A stretch of DNA of 64,000 nt, from assembly GCF_002287375.1 (NCBI RefSeq), contig NZ_NPOA01000013.1, positions 62,001 through 126,000 of the forward strand, written 5' to 3'. This DNA is from Virgibacillus profundi. Its GTDB lineage: Bacteria > Bacillota > Bacilli > Bacillales > Amphibacillaceae. Shown piece after piece: positions 25,199 to 33,873 of the stretch. How positions within the stretch are numbered: the stretch's first letter is position 1; every line of letters starts with the position of its first letter. The notes under the pieces were generated by a model that ran no database searches, was not told the origin of the DNA, and saw nothing but the letters and a program-made list of their open reading frames with translations. A program made the translations under genes and the position numbers.

Positions 25199-26881
25199 TT
25201 ATTCATTATTAAAGACAAATTCTAGGATATCCTTGTTTTCTTCATATTCTTTATGATTTAGCAGGTTGTATTTTTTGTTTTTAAGCTCGATTATTTTATC
25301 AATTTTAACTTCCTCATAATCCTTCGCATTAAATCCTAACGTTGATAAGATTAGTTGCGTATCTTTATTTCGGTTAGTGAAAATATAGTTAAATAATGCT
25401 TTCTCCTTGTTATCATCCAACTCTACATTATTAGGGCTATCAAGAACTATTGGGAACTTTATACTCTCTTTATTCAATTCATTTTTTATTTTTAATAAGT
25501 TGAAATGCCAAATAATGGTCGTGATTGGTATGTTGCTTCCTCTTGCTTTTAAATTATTTGTGATATGTTTAACACTTTTTGAATTAATCTCTTCCAGACC
25601 AAACTCCTCTATTGATTCAATCATATATTGTTCATATAAAGAATTTGCCTGATCTTTTAACTTTTTGTATTTCTTTATTATTTTTTCCTTTTCTTTCTTA
25701 TTATCATTGGTATCACTTATTTTTGCTTCTATAGTTCCAAACTCTTTCACCAGATTGTCCCGTGTCTCCATATAACCTCTGTGTTTAAAAACATCAGATA
25801 TATTATTATTGTTAAATTCTATACTTTTTTCAAACTGCTCGTACTTACTTAATATGTTTAGATACTTTTCTTCATGTAACATTAGTTTTCTATTTACTTC
25901 TAAAACTAATGCATCAAGTTCATCTTTTATAATGTACAAATCCTCTAATTGGCTGTTTTCCGAAATTCTTATTCCTATATTATCTATGTGTTGTGAACAA
26001 GTAGGGCACACATTTTTATTTATTTTTTGAACGCCACGTTCTCTTGTTTTCTTGATGTCCAAAAGGTCCTTTATTGTACTTTCTAATTCAATTTTTTCAT
26101 TTCTTAATTTTGTTAGTTTGTTTTTTGCCTTTTTTAAACTCACAACTATATCTGTATATTCTTTTTTGCTTTTGTTTAATTCTATTCTTAAGGTTTCTTC
26201 ATCACCAGGCGCATCTATTCCTTCTAGATAAGCCCTTATTTTCTTGAGCATTTTATCAACAATTAACTTCTCTTCCAAAAGTGACTTTTCTTCCCTTTTA
26301 AGCTCTTCAATCTTCTTTGCAGCTTCAAAGTATTCATCCGTAAGAATCCCAAAATGATTGTATAACACATTTTCTTTGTAATTTGGGTACTGACCAAGCG
26401 ACATAAAAGAATCAAACTTCGAACCATTCATATGATCTTGATCAACATAATTAAGTAAATAGCTATATACTGGCGGTGTTAATTCTAACTCTTCATCATT
26501 TCTATTTGGAAGTTTTACAGAAAATCCGTATAAACACTCCAGGTATTCTGACAATTCCTTTCTATTTATAGTGCTAAATTGTTTTTTGAAATCTCCTGAG
26601 TAAATCTTAAACATTTTATCATTTCTGTAAATAAAGTATTCATCTGTATTAATATTAACATGAAGAAGATATACCTTAGATTTGGATGTCCATTTATCGT
26701 CAAATATACTGTCAGCACCTAATGTATGGTATATACTTTTTAAAATAATAGACTTCCCCACATCATTCCCTTTTTCTTTATCAGAAGTAATAATATTTAT
26801 GCCTTCTTCAAAATCTACTCTTTTTGCTAGTTTATTGCTTAACTCAAAAATATATATTTTTTTTACAACTAATTTATTCAT
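25199..26881 (-). CDS. SMC/ABC-like ATPase with zinc-hook-type motif, partner of the nuclease
   Basis: The 560-residue protein has a P-loop (EKGNDVGKSIILKSIYHTLG, about residues 36-55), a long central coiled coil interrupted by VCPTCSQHI (CxxC, about residue 291, like a Rad50 zinc hook), and a Walker B region FPIVLDSPNNVELDD (about 475). This is the architecture of SMC/Rad50-type ABC ATPases found in accessory defence systems such as Lamassu and ABC-three-component systems. The ATG at 26881 lies in an 8-bp overlap (ATGAATAA) with the nuclease stop, so the two are translationally coupled; a frame to 26944 exists but would overlap more. It likely senses DNA structure or phage activity and controls the nuclease. 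Confidence 0.75.
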   Translation of the reverse strand: MNKLVVKKIYIFELSNKLAKRVDFEEGINIITSDKEKGNDVGKSIILKSIYHTLGADSIFDDKWTSKSKVYLLHVNINTDEYFIYRNDKMFKIYSGDFKKQFSTINRKELSEYLECLYGFSVKLPNRNDEELELTPPVYSYLLNYVDQDHMNGSKFDSFMSLGQYPNYKENVLYNHFGILTDEYFEAAKKIEELKREEKSLLEEKLIVDKMLKKIRAYLEGIDAPGDEETLRIELNKSKKEYTDIVVSLKKAKNKLTKLRNEKIELESTIKDLLDIKKTRERGVQKINKNVCPTCSQHIDNIGIRISENSQLEDLYIIKDELDALVLEVNRKLMLHEEKYLNILSKYEQFEKSIEFNNNNISDVFKHRGYMETRDNLVKEFGTIEAKISDTNDNKKEKEKIIKKYKKLKDQANSLYEQYMIESIEEFGLEEINSKSVKHITNNLKARGSNIPITTIIWHFNLLKIKNELNKESIKFPIVLDSPNNVELDDNKEKALFNYIFTNRNKDTQLILSTLGFNAKDYEEVKIDKIIELKNKKYNLLNHKEYEENKDILEFVFNNE

Positions 26882-27980
26882 AACCAACGTAGCCCTCCTC
26901 AAACCTTCTGAGTACCAATAATACCAACGCTTCAACCTCTTCATTACTTATTTCTATTGGTTTTTGGCCATGTACATATTTACTTACTTCTTCAATTATT
27001 TCCATATCAGTATTGGGAAGGGATTCTAAATTTTCCTTAATATAATTTACAATCTCCTTTTCCATGTTCTGCAATTGTCTACCCTCATGCAGGTTAGCTA
27101 CAACTTGTGACAGCGCCCGGTTTAATTTCAATCTCATTCTGAAATCGGATTCATATTCCTTACTAATAAAATCCTTTGCCTTTATTGTAGCGATGTCAGT
27201 GTATTCAGTATATTTACTTAAAACATCCTTAAGGAAGGAGCTACTAACACCCTTCTTCTCTAGAACTTCTGCATATGTTGGGAGCTTTAATTCAAAGGAT
27301 GCTTTGTTTGTTACTTCACTTGATAATAATCTGTAAAGTGCATTAATCTTTTTTGGCTCACAATTAAAAGTTTCTTGAAAAAATATTGCTGTCTCCCCCA
27401 CTAATGTTGTGTGCGGGTTAATAAGGTCCATACCCGTTTTTATAAAACTAGCATTTTTCAACTTTATTTCTTCTTTTAATTTTAATTCTTCCTTAACAGA
27501 CTTTTTGATTTTTGATTGTGCGGCAGTATCAACTTTATTAAAATCTATTATTTCAACGTTATTATGTGTTCTCTTTCCATCGTTAAAAGCTGCATTTGAA
27601 ACTAAAGACACCTTTATTTCATCACGTTCTTCGCCTTGAATATTGAATTTCAATTTATATAGCTTTCCAAATACCGAATCGCCTGTTTTATTTTTATTAA
27701 TTAACTTATCTACAGTATATGCGCCATCATTGTTTTGAGTCTTAACTTGGTAAAATTCCAAACCATCTTCTTTGTGGACTTCCACATCACATACGTAATC
27801 AAATACCACTATGAATTCATCATTTTCTTTGTATAATTCAAGCATCCTTTTTAATCCCCATAGTATTTCATTACGGAATCTATTTTTTGACCTTGAGCCA
27901 GATAAGTCAAACGGCAAATTCATATAAAAATCAGCTTCAGACACTATAGACCACCACCAGAATATATTACTGCTATCCAT
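26874..27980 (-). CDS. DUF4297/Cap4-type dsDNA nuclease-domain protein
   Basis: The 368-residue protein starts with an N-terminal PD-(D/E)xK-type domain of the DUF4297/Cap4 family: DLSGSRSKNRFRNEILWGLK followed by VFDYVCDVEVHKEDGLEFYQ and VKTQ (candidate catalytic D65, E75, Q78 and K80). The C-terminal 200 residues are helical and unassigned, probably a sensor or partner-binding part. Cap4 domains are effectors in CBASS and in Lamassu-type systems, where an SMC-like ATPase unleashes DNA cleavage. It is the first gene of a two-gene operon. No clear ribosome binding site precedes the ATG at 27980, and an internal start at codon 20 is possible. Confidence 0.7.
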   Translation of the reverse strand: MDSSNIFWWWSIVSEADFYMNLPFDLSGSRSKNRFRNEILWGLKRMLELYKENDEFIVVFDYVCDVEVHKEDGLEFYQVKTQNNDGAYTVDKLINKNKTGDSVFGKLYKLKFNIQGEERDEIKVSLVSNAAFNDGKRTHNNVEIIDFNKVDTAAQSKIKKSVKEELKLKEEIKLKNASFIKTGMDLINPHTTLVGETAIFFQETFNCEPKKINALYRLLSSEVTNKASFELKLPTYAEVLEKKGVSSSFLKDVLSKYTEYTDIATIKAKDFISKEYESDFRMRLKLNRALSQVVANLHEGRQLQNMEKEIVNYIKENLESLPNTDMEIIEEVSKYVHGQKPIEISNEEVEALVLLVLRRFEEGYVGYE

Positions 27981-28065
27981 AATATAACATATTAAGATTT
28001 AAATCTTTCTAGTGAAATGATCATAGACCAATATAATATGGTAGGAAGAATGTTTTTTAAATAGG

Positions 28066-28112
28066 AAAACCCACCAAGTATCCGTAAAAATACGATTTCC
28101 CAGTGGCTTGCT
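28066..28112 (-). terminator. Hairpin after the recombinase remnant
   Basis: A stem made of AGCCACTGGGAAATCG and CGGATACTTGGTGGGTT-like arms with G-U pairs, followed by TTTTCC on the minus strand. It lies 12 bp after the remnant's stop. Confidence 0.5.
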
Positions 28113-28123
28113 ATTATTAGACA

Positions 28124-28740
28124 TTACTTTTTCTTTCGTTTACGGGGCTTGCCCTTCTCCCTCAACCGCCAAGCCATCATATCATTTTGTTCAGTAGTGA
28201 CTTGCATCCCAAACTTTAAATCATAAACTATTCGGCCGTCAGGACACACAGTCCCTTTATCGACAATCTTGCTAAAAATATCGGTCGGAATTCAATCCGC
28301 TCCTTATCCGGTTTAAATTCCTGAATCCCTTTCAATTCTTCAAGAAGCCATTCAAGATCTTTTTCCGCCTCAAGGCACTGTTGTTCTCTATCTTCAAAGT
28401 CATAGACTTGATTTTGCAGATCCACAATTTTATTTGTTATTCCTTTTATTTTGTTGGGGTCACCTCCATGCCGCTCTCCTTCCTCCACTTCATCGTAAAG
28501 CTGTTGGTAAAGTTGCTGCATATCATCCTTGACTTGTTCTATCCGTTTTCATCAGGAACAGTATTTCTAAATGCTTGTTTCATTTTATTCCGATAGCCAT
28601 CCGTCATTTTTATTTCCTGCAGTAATGTCATGTACCTATGTTCAATCGATTCTTCTCGGAACCCACGTACATCGCAAGTTACTTCTTTAACTTTTTTCAA
28701 AAAGACTACAGAAAAGGCACCAAATATTAATACTATTCAT
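28124..28740 (-). pseudogene. C-terminal part of a large serine recombinase, with frameshifts
   Basis: Three minus-strand frames join to one protein end: EEVTCDVRGFREESIEHRYM-like segment (VTCDVRGFREESIEHRYMTL), TDGYRNKMKQAFRNTVPDEN, then RIEQVKDDMQQLYQQLYDEV with GERHGGDPNKIKGITNKI coiled coil, RIEFRP, and DIFSKIVDKGTVCPDGRIVY plus FGMQVTTEQND with a Lys/Arg-rich end. Breaks occur near 28550 and 28290. The pattern (coiled coil followed by a VxPDGRIxYDLKFG strand) is that of the C terminus of phage/ICE-type large serine recombinases. The catalytic N-terminal domain and zinc ribbon are not present upstream. Confidence 0.65.
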
Positions 28741-28902
28741 TTACTAATTTGGTACTCTTCATAACTGTTATTTGAATATACAAAATTCCCACTAACTGAT
28801 AGCCTAAGATTCAACAAAATCTGGAAAGTGCACTAAAGTGCCTACGGCACAACTCTCTAGAATGTATACCTAACTGAATTAGTGAAAGGAGTAAGATTCA
28901 CC
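28741..28902. other. Short intergenic region
   Basis: Nothing recognised between the recombinase remnant and the DnaD-like gene. Confidence 0.4.
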
Positions 28903-29562
28903 TCACCCCAACCCAGCAATCATCTCCCTAATCTCCTCCGCCTCCCGGGCAGCAACAACAGGATCCATCACCCGTTTACGCAATTCCTCCTGCTTTCTTC
29001 GCTCAAGTTCCCACTCCTCCTCCTTCCGCTTCACAAACCAATCCGGCACAATCTCCCCACCTTTCTCCCCAACAACTTTACCAGCACCAGTGCGCACACC
29101 ATCCCGCAAAGGCTTCTCCTCAGCAATCGCAGCCTCTACGGATGAAATCCCCTTCACCTTCCACGCCTCCAGGATCCCCTTCACATAACGCCACTTCAAA
29201 ACGCCCTGCTCCACTGACAGTTCCATTGCATGCAAAACAAGCTGCTCATTCGTTTCATCCACCCAGCTCTGAATACTTCCTGAAATGAACGGACTAATCC
29301 CTCCAAAGTTGTCCTTGAAAAATTGAATCGCGTCAGCTGCAGTAGCTGTTGTTTTATTTTGCTTTTCTTTTGTATTGTCTTGTTTAAAGAATGGGCCGGA
29401 ATTGTGGTCGGTTTTGTAGCCAGAATTGCGGTCGGAACTGTAGCCATTACTTTGGCCAGTGCGCTTGCCGTCATTTTGGGCGGTAGTTTGGTCGGTCGCA
29501 GCCGGATTTCCTAAGTTCTGAGTGCTACCCCGTTGTAATGAATCATCCTGTTGACTCTCCAC
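28903..29562 (-). CDS. DnaD-like replication protein, C-terminal half (split gene)
   Basis: A GTG at 29562 begins 219 residues. After a low-complexity Asn/Ser/Gly/Thr/Gln-rich linker (residues about 10-75) comes a DnaD domain (AIQFFKDNFGGISPFISGSI ... LKWRYVKGILEAWKVKGISS) and a Glu/Arg-rich tail. DnaD C-terminal domains are found in primosome proteins and phage/plasmid replication initiators. The N-terminal winged-helix half is encoded in another frame by the ORF at 29543-29890, and the two overlap by 20 bp. In relatives one protein carries both halves, so a frameshift in the A-rich GGAAAAATTC region has probably split the gene. Confidence 0.65.
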   Translation of the reverse strand: MESQQDDSLQRGSTQNLGNPAATDQTTAQNDGKRTGQSNGYSSDRNSGYKTDHNSGPFFKQDNTKEKQNKTTATAADAIQFFKDNFGGISPFISGSIQSWVDETNEQLVLHAMELSVEQGVLKWRYVKGILEAWKVKGISSVEAAIAEEKPLRDGVRTGAGKVVGEKGGEIVPDWFVKRKEEEWELERRKQEELRKRVMDPVVAAREAEEIREMIAGLG

Positions 29563-29890
29563 AGAATTTTTCCTCTATGTATTCCTCGCCACTCCCCTGG
29601 CCAAACGCCATCTCCTGAGACACCATCTTGTACATAGCAGACTGATTCCCGCCACGACTTCTCACGGTAATTCTCCCCTTCCGCTGCAATTCCAATCGAG
29701 CTTCCTTAAAAGAGGTTGGCTTTAATCCGGATACTCCCTGCAGCTGGGATGCTGCTACACTGAATTCCTTCTTCCAGCCGCATAAATTATTAAAATGCAT
29801 CAGCGCAAACCAGAGGCAAACGGCTGAGCTGGATAATGGCTCAAAAAGATTTTGGGTATGAAAGGCATTGATTTCTTTAATATAGTTCAT
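29543..29890 (-). CDS. DnaD-like replication protein, N-terminal half (split gene)
   Basis: This 115-residue product holds the N-terminal helix-turn-helix part of phage-type replication proteins (SSAVCLWFALMHFNNLCGWK, LELQRKGRITVRSRGGNQSA). It ends at GEEYIEEKFCGESTG, exactly where the DnaD domain-containing ORF begins in a different frame (29562). GGAGAAAAAGCC precedes the ATG. The join suggests one original 330-residue initiator; whether the split form still works or a programmed frameshift is used is unknown. Confidence 0.65.
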   Translation of the reverse strand: MNYIKEINAFHTQNLFEPLSSSAVCLWFALMHFNNLCGWKKEFSVAASQLQGVSGLKPTSFKEARLELQRKGRITVRSRGGNQSAMYKMVSQEMAFGQGSGEEYIEEKFCGESTG

Positions 29891-29957
29891 GGCTTTTTCT
29901 CCTTATATCATGTTTTTTTAAGTCCGGGAAGCTCTTACTTCCCGGAAATTTTTTTAT

Positions 29958-30488
29958 TCAAATTCTTCCTTCAAAATTTTTTCGGATCTCAGGACTGCTT
30001 AACTTCTTTCTCGCCTCTCGACCCCAGCCTTTTACTACATCCAATGTTGTATTTTCCTTTGCAGCAATCGCCTTATAGGACATGTCCTGAATAATGGTAT
30101 AATACAGCCACTTCCACTGTTTTTCTGTTAAATGAGACTTTATTTTTGTACGTAGAACCGGGTTTTCGAGCAGAAGCTCTCTGAGCGGGGTATTCGATGA
30201 ATGATCGACACCTTCAGATACGCTGTATGCTAATAAGTAATTTTTCAATTGGGTTTGTTCAAGACTTTGTTTGCGGATTCTATCGATGAGTCTGTAACGA
30301 ATGATGTAATTAAAATATGTTCCCATTGGGCCTTTATTAGGATCATACCTTTTATAGGCGTGCCACAGGGCGGTGAGACCTTCTACATAATATTCCTTAT
30401 GCGGATCGTGGATGTTCAGTTGATGGATATGGTAATGAATTCTTTGCTTGTTTTGCTTATAAATTTCTTCAAACGTAAACTTCTGCAT
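29958..30488 (-). CDS. Small sigma-70-like factor
   Basis: The 176-residue protein has a sigma region-2-like part (GPMGTYFNYIIRYRLIDRIR; about residues 50-75) and a region-4-like helix-turn-helix (MSYKAIAAKENTTLDVVKGW; about 130-150). It resembles the sigma-70-family factors that stand beside DnaD-type replication genes in mobile elements of Bacillaceae. It is 67 bp upstream of the split DnaD gene on the same strand and is probably co-transcribed. The ATG is preceded by AAGGAGAACATGT. A paralogue at 13393-13911 lacks a normal start codon. Promoters recognised are unknown. Confidence 0.7.
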   Translation of the reverse strand: MQKFTFEEIYKQNKQRIHYHIHQLNIHDPHKEYYVEGLTALWHAYKRYDPNKGPMGTYFNYIIRYRLIDRIRKQSLEQTQLKNYLLAYSVSEGVDHSSNTPLRELLLENPVLRTKIKSHLTEKQWKWLYYTIIQDMSYKAIAAKENTTLDVVKGWGREARKKLSSPEIRKNFEGRI

Positions 30489-30624
30489 ACATGTTCTCCT
30501 TATCTTAAATTTAAAATGCGAAGCGCGGACAGTAACTTTTGAAAATATTTGATAGGAAAGCCTTTTACAATGAAAAGGCTTCCATAAGTTAATAAATGAT
30601 TATTTCGATTTTGCCTTATGTATC

Positions 30625-30855
30625 CTAATGATCCCCTTTTGTTAAATCATCAAAAAAGTCTCCAGGAATATTAAGTGCAGCTGCCAGTTTAATCAGGGTA
30701 TAGCTCATAGGAATATGCTTTCCTTTTTCTATACTGCTTAAATGACTGTCATCCATGTTTACAATATTGGCAACCTCTCCAATCGTAAGTCCCATTTTTA
30801 TTCTGTACTCTTTTAGTGACTTTCCTAATACAATGGTAAATTGATTTATATCCAT
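30625..30855 (-). CDS. XRE-family helix-turn-helix regulator
   Basis: The 76-residue protein is a single Cro/C1-type helix-turn-helix domain: SLKEYRIKMGLTIGEVANIV, NMDDSHLSSIEKGKHIPM, TLIKLAAALNIPGDFFDDLT. GGGGAGGGATTGCA precedes the ATG. It probably regulates the adjacent sigma/DnaD element; it has no second domain. Confidence 0.85.
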   Translation of the reverse strand: MDINQFTIVLGKSLKEYRIKMGLTIGEVANIVNMDDSHLSSIEKGKHIPMSYTLIKLAAALNIPGDFFDDLTKGDH

Positions 30856-30990
30856 TGCAATCCCTCCCCTATAGGCATATTATCCTATCTGGGTGTTGAG
30901 AAAAGAAACTAAAATAGTTTTTAGTTTTTGTATGCCACTACGTTCCTTCCTCACAAAACCAGTTCGGATGCATACCCCCCAATCTTACAA

Positions 30991-31026
30991 TAAAAGTCAA
31001 ATGAAGTTATTGTACATTGACTTTTA
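30991..31026. repeat. 10-bp inverted repeat
   Basis: TAAAAGTCAA and TTGACTTTTA separated by 16 bases, upstream of the HAD gene. It may be an operator or weak terminator. Confidence 0.4.
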
Positions 31027-31177
31027 TAGTTTTAACTTGTTGTAGCACTCTTCAGAAAAATTTATGGAATACAAATCCAGATGATAATTTAAATTAAAGT
31101 AAAATAATTCAGATTTTAATGCTGAGATGTAGTATGATAATAACTAAACTAAACATAAAGAAGGGATGGGCGTTAAC

Positions 31178-31834
31178 ATGATTAAAGGAATAATTTTTGA
31201 TTTTGATGGGTTAATTCTTGATACTGAAGTTATCTTATATGAAACTCTGAATGAAATTTTTGTAGATTTTGGAAGTGAATTGCCAGTATCTAAATGGCAG
31301 GAAAATATTGGTTCCAGTTCTGGTTTTTCACCTTTTGTTTATTTGGAAGGTATAGCGGATGTTAACTATCAAAATCTTGAAGCACGTTTAGATAAGGATC
31401 TCCATTCAAGATTATTAAAAGAAAAAGCACTTCCTGGAGTAGAGAACTATCTAAAAACTGCTAAAAACCTAGGTTTGAAAATTGGATTAGCTTCTAGTTC
31501 CAAATATGAGTGGGTTAGTAAATACTTAAAAAAACTAAACTTATTTCATTACTTTGAATGCATCAAGACCTCTAATGATGTCGAAGCTGTTAAACCTGAT
31601 CCCTCTCTATATAAAGAGGCAGCAAAGTGTCTTAACTTAAAAACTGATGAGTGTTTAGTCTTTGAAGATTCTGCAAATGGAGCCTTAGCTGCAAAAAGAG
31701 CAGGAACTAAGTGTGTTATAGTTCCAAATGAAATCACTAAAAATCTGGATTTTTGTACAGTTGAATACAAAATGGAATCCATGGCTGAGAAGGATTTGAA
31801 ACAGGTTTTAAAGATAGTGGAGCAGAGTAAATAA
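31178..31834 (+). CDS. HAD-family phosphatase (beta-phosphoglucomutase/YhcW-like)
   Basis: The protein has HAD motif I FDFDGLILDTE (catalytic Asp pair), a helical cap, motif II LASSSK, motif III Lys in EAVKPDP and motif IV VFEDSANG. Such small enzymes dephosphorylate sugar phosphates or isomerise them. The ATG at 31178 is chosen; an ATG at 31166 lies inside the ribosome binding site. A strong terminator follows immediately, so it is monocistronic. Confidence 0.87.
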   Translation: MIKGIIFDFDGLILDTEVILYETLNEIFVDFGSELPVSKWQENIGSSSGFSPFVYLEGIADVNYQNLEARLDKDLHSRLLKEKALPGVENYLKTAKNLGLKIGLASSSKYEWVSKYLKKLNLFHYFECIKTSNDVEAVKPDPSLYKEAAKCLNLKTDECLVFEDSANGALAAKRAGTKCVIVPNEITKNLDFCTVEYKMESMAEKDLKQVLKIVEQSK

Positions 31835-31838
31835 GCAA

Positions 31839-31883
31839 CTAAAACTACGAATCAACTGAGCATAGGTTGATTCGTAGTTTTAG
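31839..31883 (+). terminator. Terminator after the HAD gene
   Basis: An 18-bp perfect inverted repeat (CTAAAACTACGAATCAAC and complement) with a 9-base loop, directly after the stop codon. Confidence 0.88.
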
Positions 31884-32002
31884 TGAAATGAAAAAAAATT
31901 TCTTCAAAGCATTGCAATATGAAAAAAAAATTGATATAGTGAGAATATTAAACATATTAGTTAAGTAAACATCACGAAAAGAATTTAGAAATAATTTAAA
32001 TA

Positions 32003-32017
32003 TTGAAAGCGTTCCCA
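32003..32017 (+). promoter_or_regulatory. cre-like CcpA site before the PTS/M20 operon
   Basis: TTGAAAGCGTTCCCA fits the catabolite-responsive element consensus WTGNAANCGNWNNCW at every fixed position. It lies 68 bp before the IIA start, where CcpA would repress in glucose. Confidence 0.7.
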
Positions 32018-32084
32018 ATTAATTATTTCTATTTTATTTTAAAATTATAATATCTTCGACGAAGAAACGAGGAGGTGATAAATT

Positions 32085-32507
32085 TTGATATCTAAATCTA
32101 ACAAACATGAAATTTTGTTACTAACACATGGTGGGTGGGGTGAAACCCTTGCAAAAACACTCACAATGATAATAGGTCAAATAGAAGGAGTAAGTGAAAT
32201 TGCCTTAAATCCTTCTGACTCACCAGAAGATTTTTTTCAAAAAGTTGAATGTAAAGTAAAAAAAATGCCAACTAATTCTCTTATAATCACCGATATTGCT
32301 GGGGGTACAACTTCAAATGTTGCATTAAAGTTAAGTCAAAATTACAACATTAATATATTATCTGGATTAAGTTCAATAATGTTAATTGAAGCTGTGATGA
32401 GGCAAAACCGCCCCTTTACAGAGGAGAGTCTTAATGAAATTAAAGAAGCGACATTAATGAATTGTCAGCATCTAAAAGTTCCCAAATCTAATCCTGCTAA
32501 TAAGTAG
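32085..32507 (+). CDS. PTS mannose/fructose/sorbose-class EIIA
   Basis: The 140-residue protein starts with TTG after an excellent GAGGAGGTGAT site. It has LLLTHGGWGETLAKTL with the His expected to accept phosphate from HPr, TDIAGGTTSNVALKLSQNY and LSGLSSIMLIEAVM, all typical of EIIA-Man domains. It passes the phosphate to the IIB encoded next. First gene of operon IIA-IIB-IIC-IID-M20. Confidence 0.9.
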   Translation: MISKSNKHEILLLTHGGWGETLAKTLTMIIGQIEGVSEIALNPSDSPEDFFQKVECKVKKMPTNSLIITDIAGGTTSNVALKLSQNYNINILSGLSSIMLIEAVMRQNRPFTEESLNEIKEATLMNCQHLKVPKSNPANK

Positions 32508-32594
32508 GTAGAGAAGCGCAGTGTATAAAATTTCATTAAACAGAAACATTAATGAGAAAAATAGTCTAGCAATATATTAAAAGGAGGAACTAAA

Positions 32595-33101
32595 ATGGCT
32601 GAAATAGAATTGGTACGTATTGACTCTCGATTGATCCATGGGCAAGTAGTTACCAAATGGATTAAACAAACATCTGCTAACCGTATCGTGATTATTGATG
32701 ACTCTTTGTTCGCAGACGATTTCATGAAAGAAGTATATACAATGGCAGCACCACCAGGTATAGAAGTAAATGTTTATTCAGTTGATTTCGCCGTTGATTA
32801 TTGGAAAAAAGAAAAAATGGGTAAAGGAAAATTATTTATTTTGTTTAAAAACGTTGAAACAGTTTATCGAACGATAAAAGAAGGGGTACCTATTAATGAT
32901 GTACAAATTGGTGGATTAGGAGGTGGTCCAGGAAGGATATCTGTATTTGGACCAATTTCTTTTGATGAAGAAGATTCTAAAATGCTGAAGGAGCTAGAAC
33001 AAGAAAAATGTCATGTGTATTTACATCAAGTCCCGGACGAATCGAAAATGGAGTTAAAGAAGGCTTTAGAACGGTATCACTCTCTAAAAACTAAAGGTTA
33101 A
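32595..33101 (+). CDS. PTS mannose/fructose/sorbose-class EIIB
   Basis: The 168-residue cytoplasmic protein contains IDSRLIHGQVVTKWIK, the phospho-His15 motif of EIIB-Man, followed by RIVIIDDSLFADDF and an NDVQIGGLGGGPGRI segment. It receives phosphate from IIA and phosphorylates sugar entering through IIC/IID. AAAGGAGGAACT precedes the ATG. Confidence 0.92.
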   Translation: MAEIELVRIDSRLIHGQVVTKWIKQTSANRIVIIDDSLFADDFMKEVYTMAAPPGIEVNVYSVDFAVDYWKKEKMGKGKLFILFKNVETVYRTIKEGVPINDVQIGGLGGGPGRISVFGPISFDEEDSKMLKELEQEKCHVYLHQVPDESKMELKKALERYHSLKTKG

Positions 33102-33122
33102 GTAAGGGAGGAAAATCTAAAA

Positions 33123-33872
33123 ATGGAAACTTTTTTGGTAGCAATTTTATGTGGGTTTTTGTACTTTATTGGTACTAGTCGGCTTGGTTATGGATTAACC
33201 CAAGCAACAGGTTCTCCTATTTTTTATGGGTTTATTTTAGGGTTAGTATATGGAGAACTTGAAAAAGGATTGATTATTGGTGCTACAATACAACTTATTT
33301 ATATAGGAATTATTTTTACCGGTGGCAATATGCCATCTGACCAATCCTTAGCTGGAATTATTGCAATACCAATTGCATTGCAAACCGGTATGGATACAGA
33401 AGTTGCCGTTGGACTTGCGGTACCATTCGGTATTTTAGGAATTTTATTGGATCAGTTAAGGAGAATTTCAAATTCATATTGGATATCAAAAGCAGAAAAA
33501 TATGCTGAGGTGATGAATGCAAGAAAGATTTTTCATTGCGCAATTACTTACCCAACAATCACTATATTTTTTATAACTTTTATTCCTGTATTTTTAATTA
33601 CTTTGACTGGGGCCAGTGCCGTCACATTTGTAATCGACGCTCTACCACAAGGTATAATTGACGGATTTAGTGTTGCTGGTGGAGTTCTTCCTGCTCTCGG
33701 CTTTGCTATTATCCTATTAATTATTGGGAAAAGAGATATAATCCCTTACTTCTTTATTGGATTTTTTGCAGTAGCGTATCTGGGCATTGATATTATGGGA
33801 GCTGCAGCATTTGGCTTTGCGATTGCGGCCATAATCCTGTTTAACTCTATGAATAAAAAGGAGGTTGCTTAA
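33123..33872 (+). CDS. PTS mannose-class EIIC
   Basis: The 249-residue protein has about seven transmembrane segments and typical EIIC-Man stretches: GLVYGELEKGLIIGATIQLI, NMPSDQSLAGIIAIPIALQT and GFSVAGGVLPALGFAI. It forms the translocation channel with IID. AGGGAGGAAAATC precedes the ATG. Confidence 0.92.
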   Translation: METFLVAILCGFLYFIGTSRLGYGLTQATGSPIFYGFILGLVYGELEKGLIIGATIQLIYIGIIFTGGNMPSDQSLAGIIAIPIALQTGMDTEVAVGLAVPFGILGILLDQLRRISNSYWISKAEKYAEVMNARKIFHCAITYPTITIFFITFIPVFLITLTGASAVTFVIDALPQGIIDGFSVAGGVLPALGFAIILLIIGKRDIIPYFFIGFFAVAYLGIDIMGAAAFGFAIAAIILFNSMNKKEVA

Positions 33873-33873
33873 T

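Noticed and set aside
29196-29474. ORFs of 60-90 residues in other frames over the DnaD-like gene
   Set aside because: They follow the low-complexity linker and have no ribosome binding sites; composition is explained by the DnaD frame.
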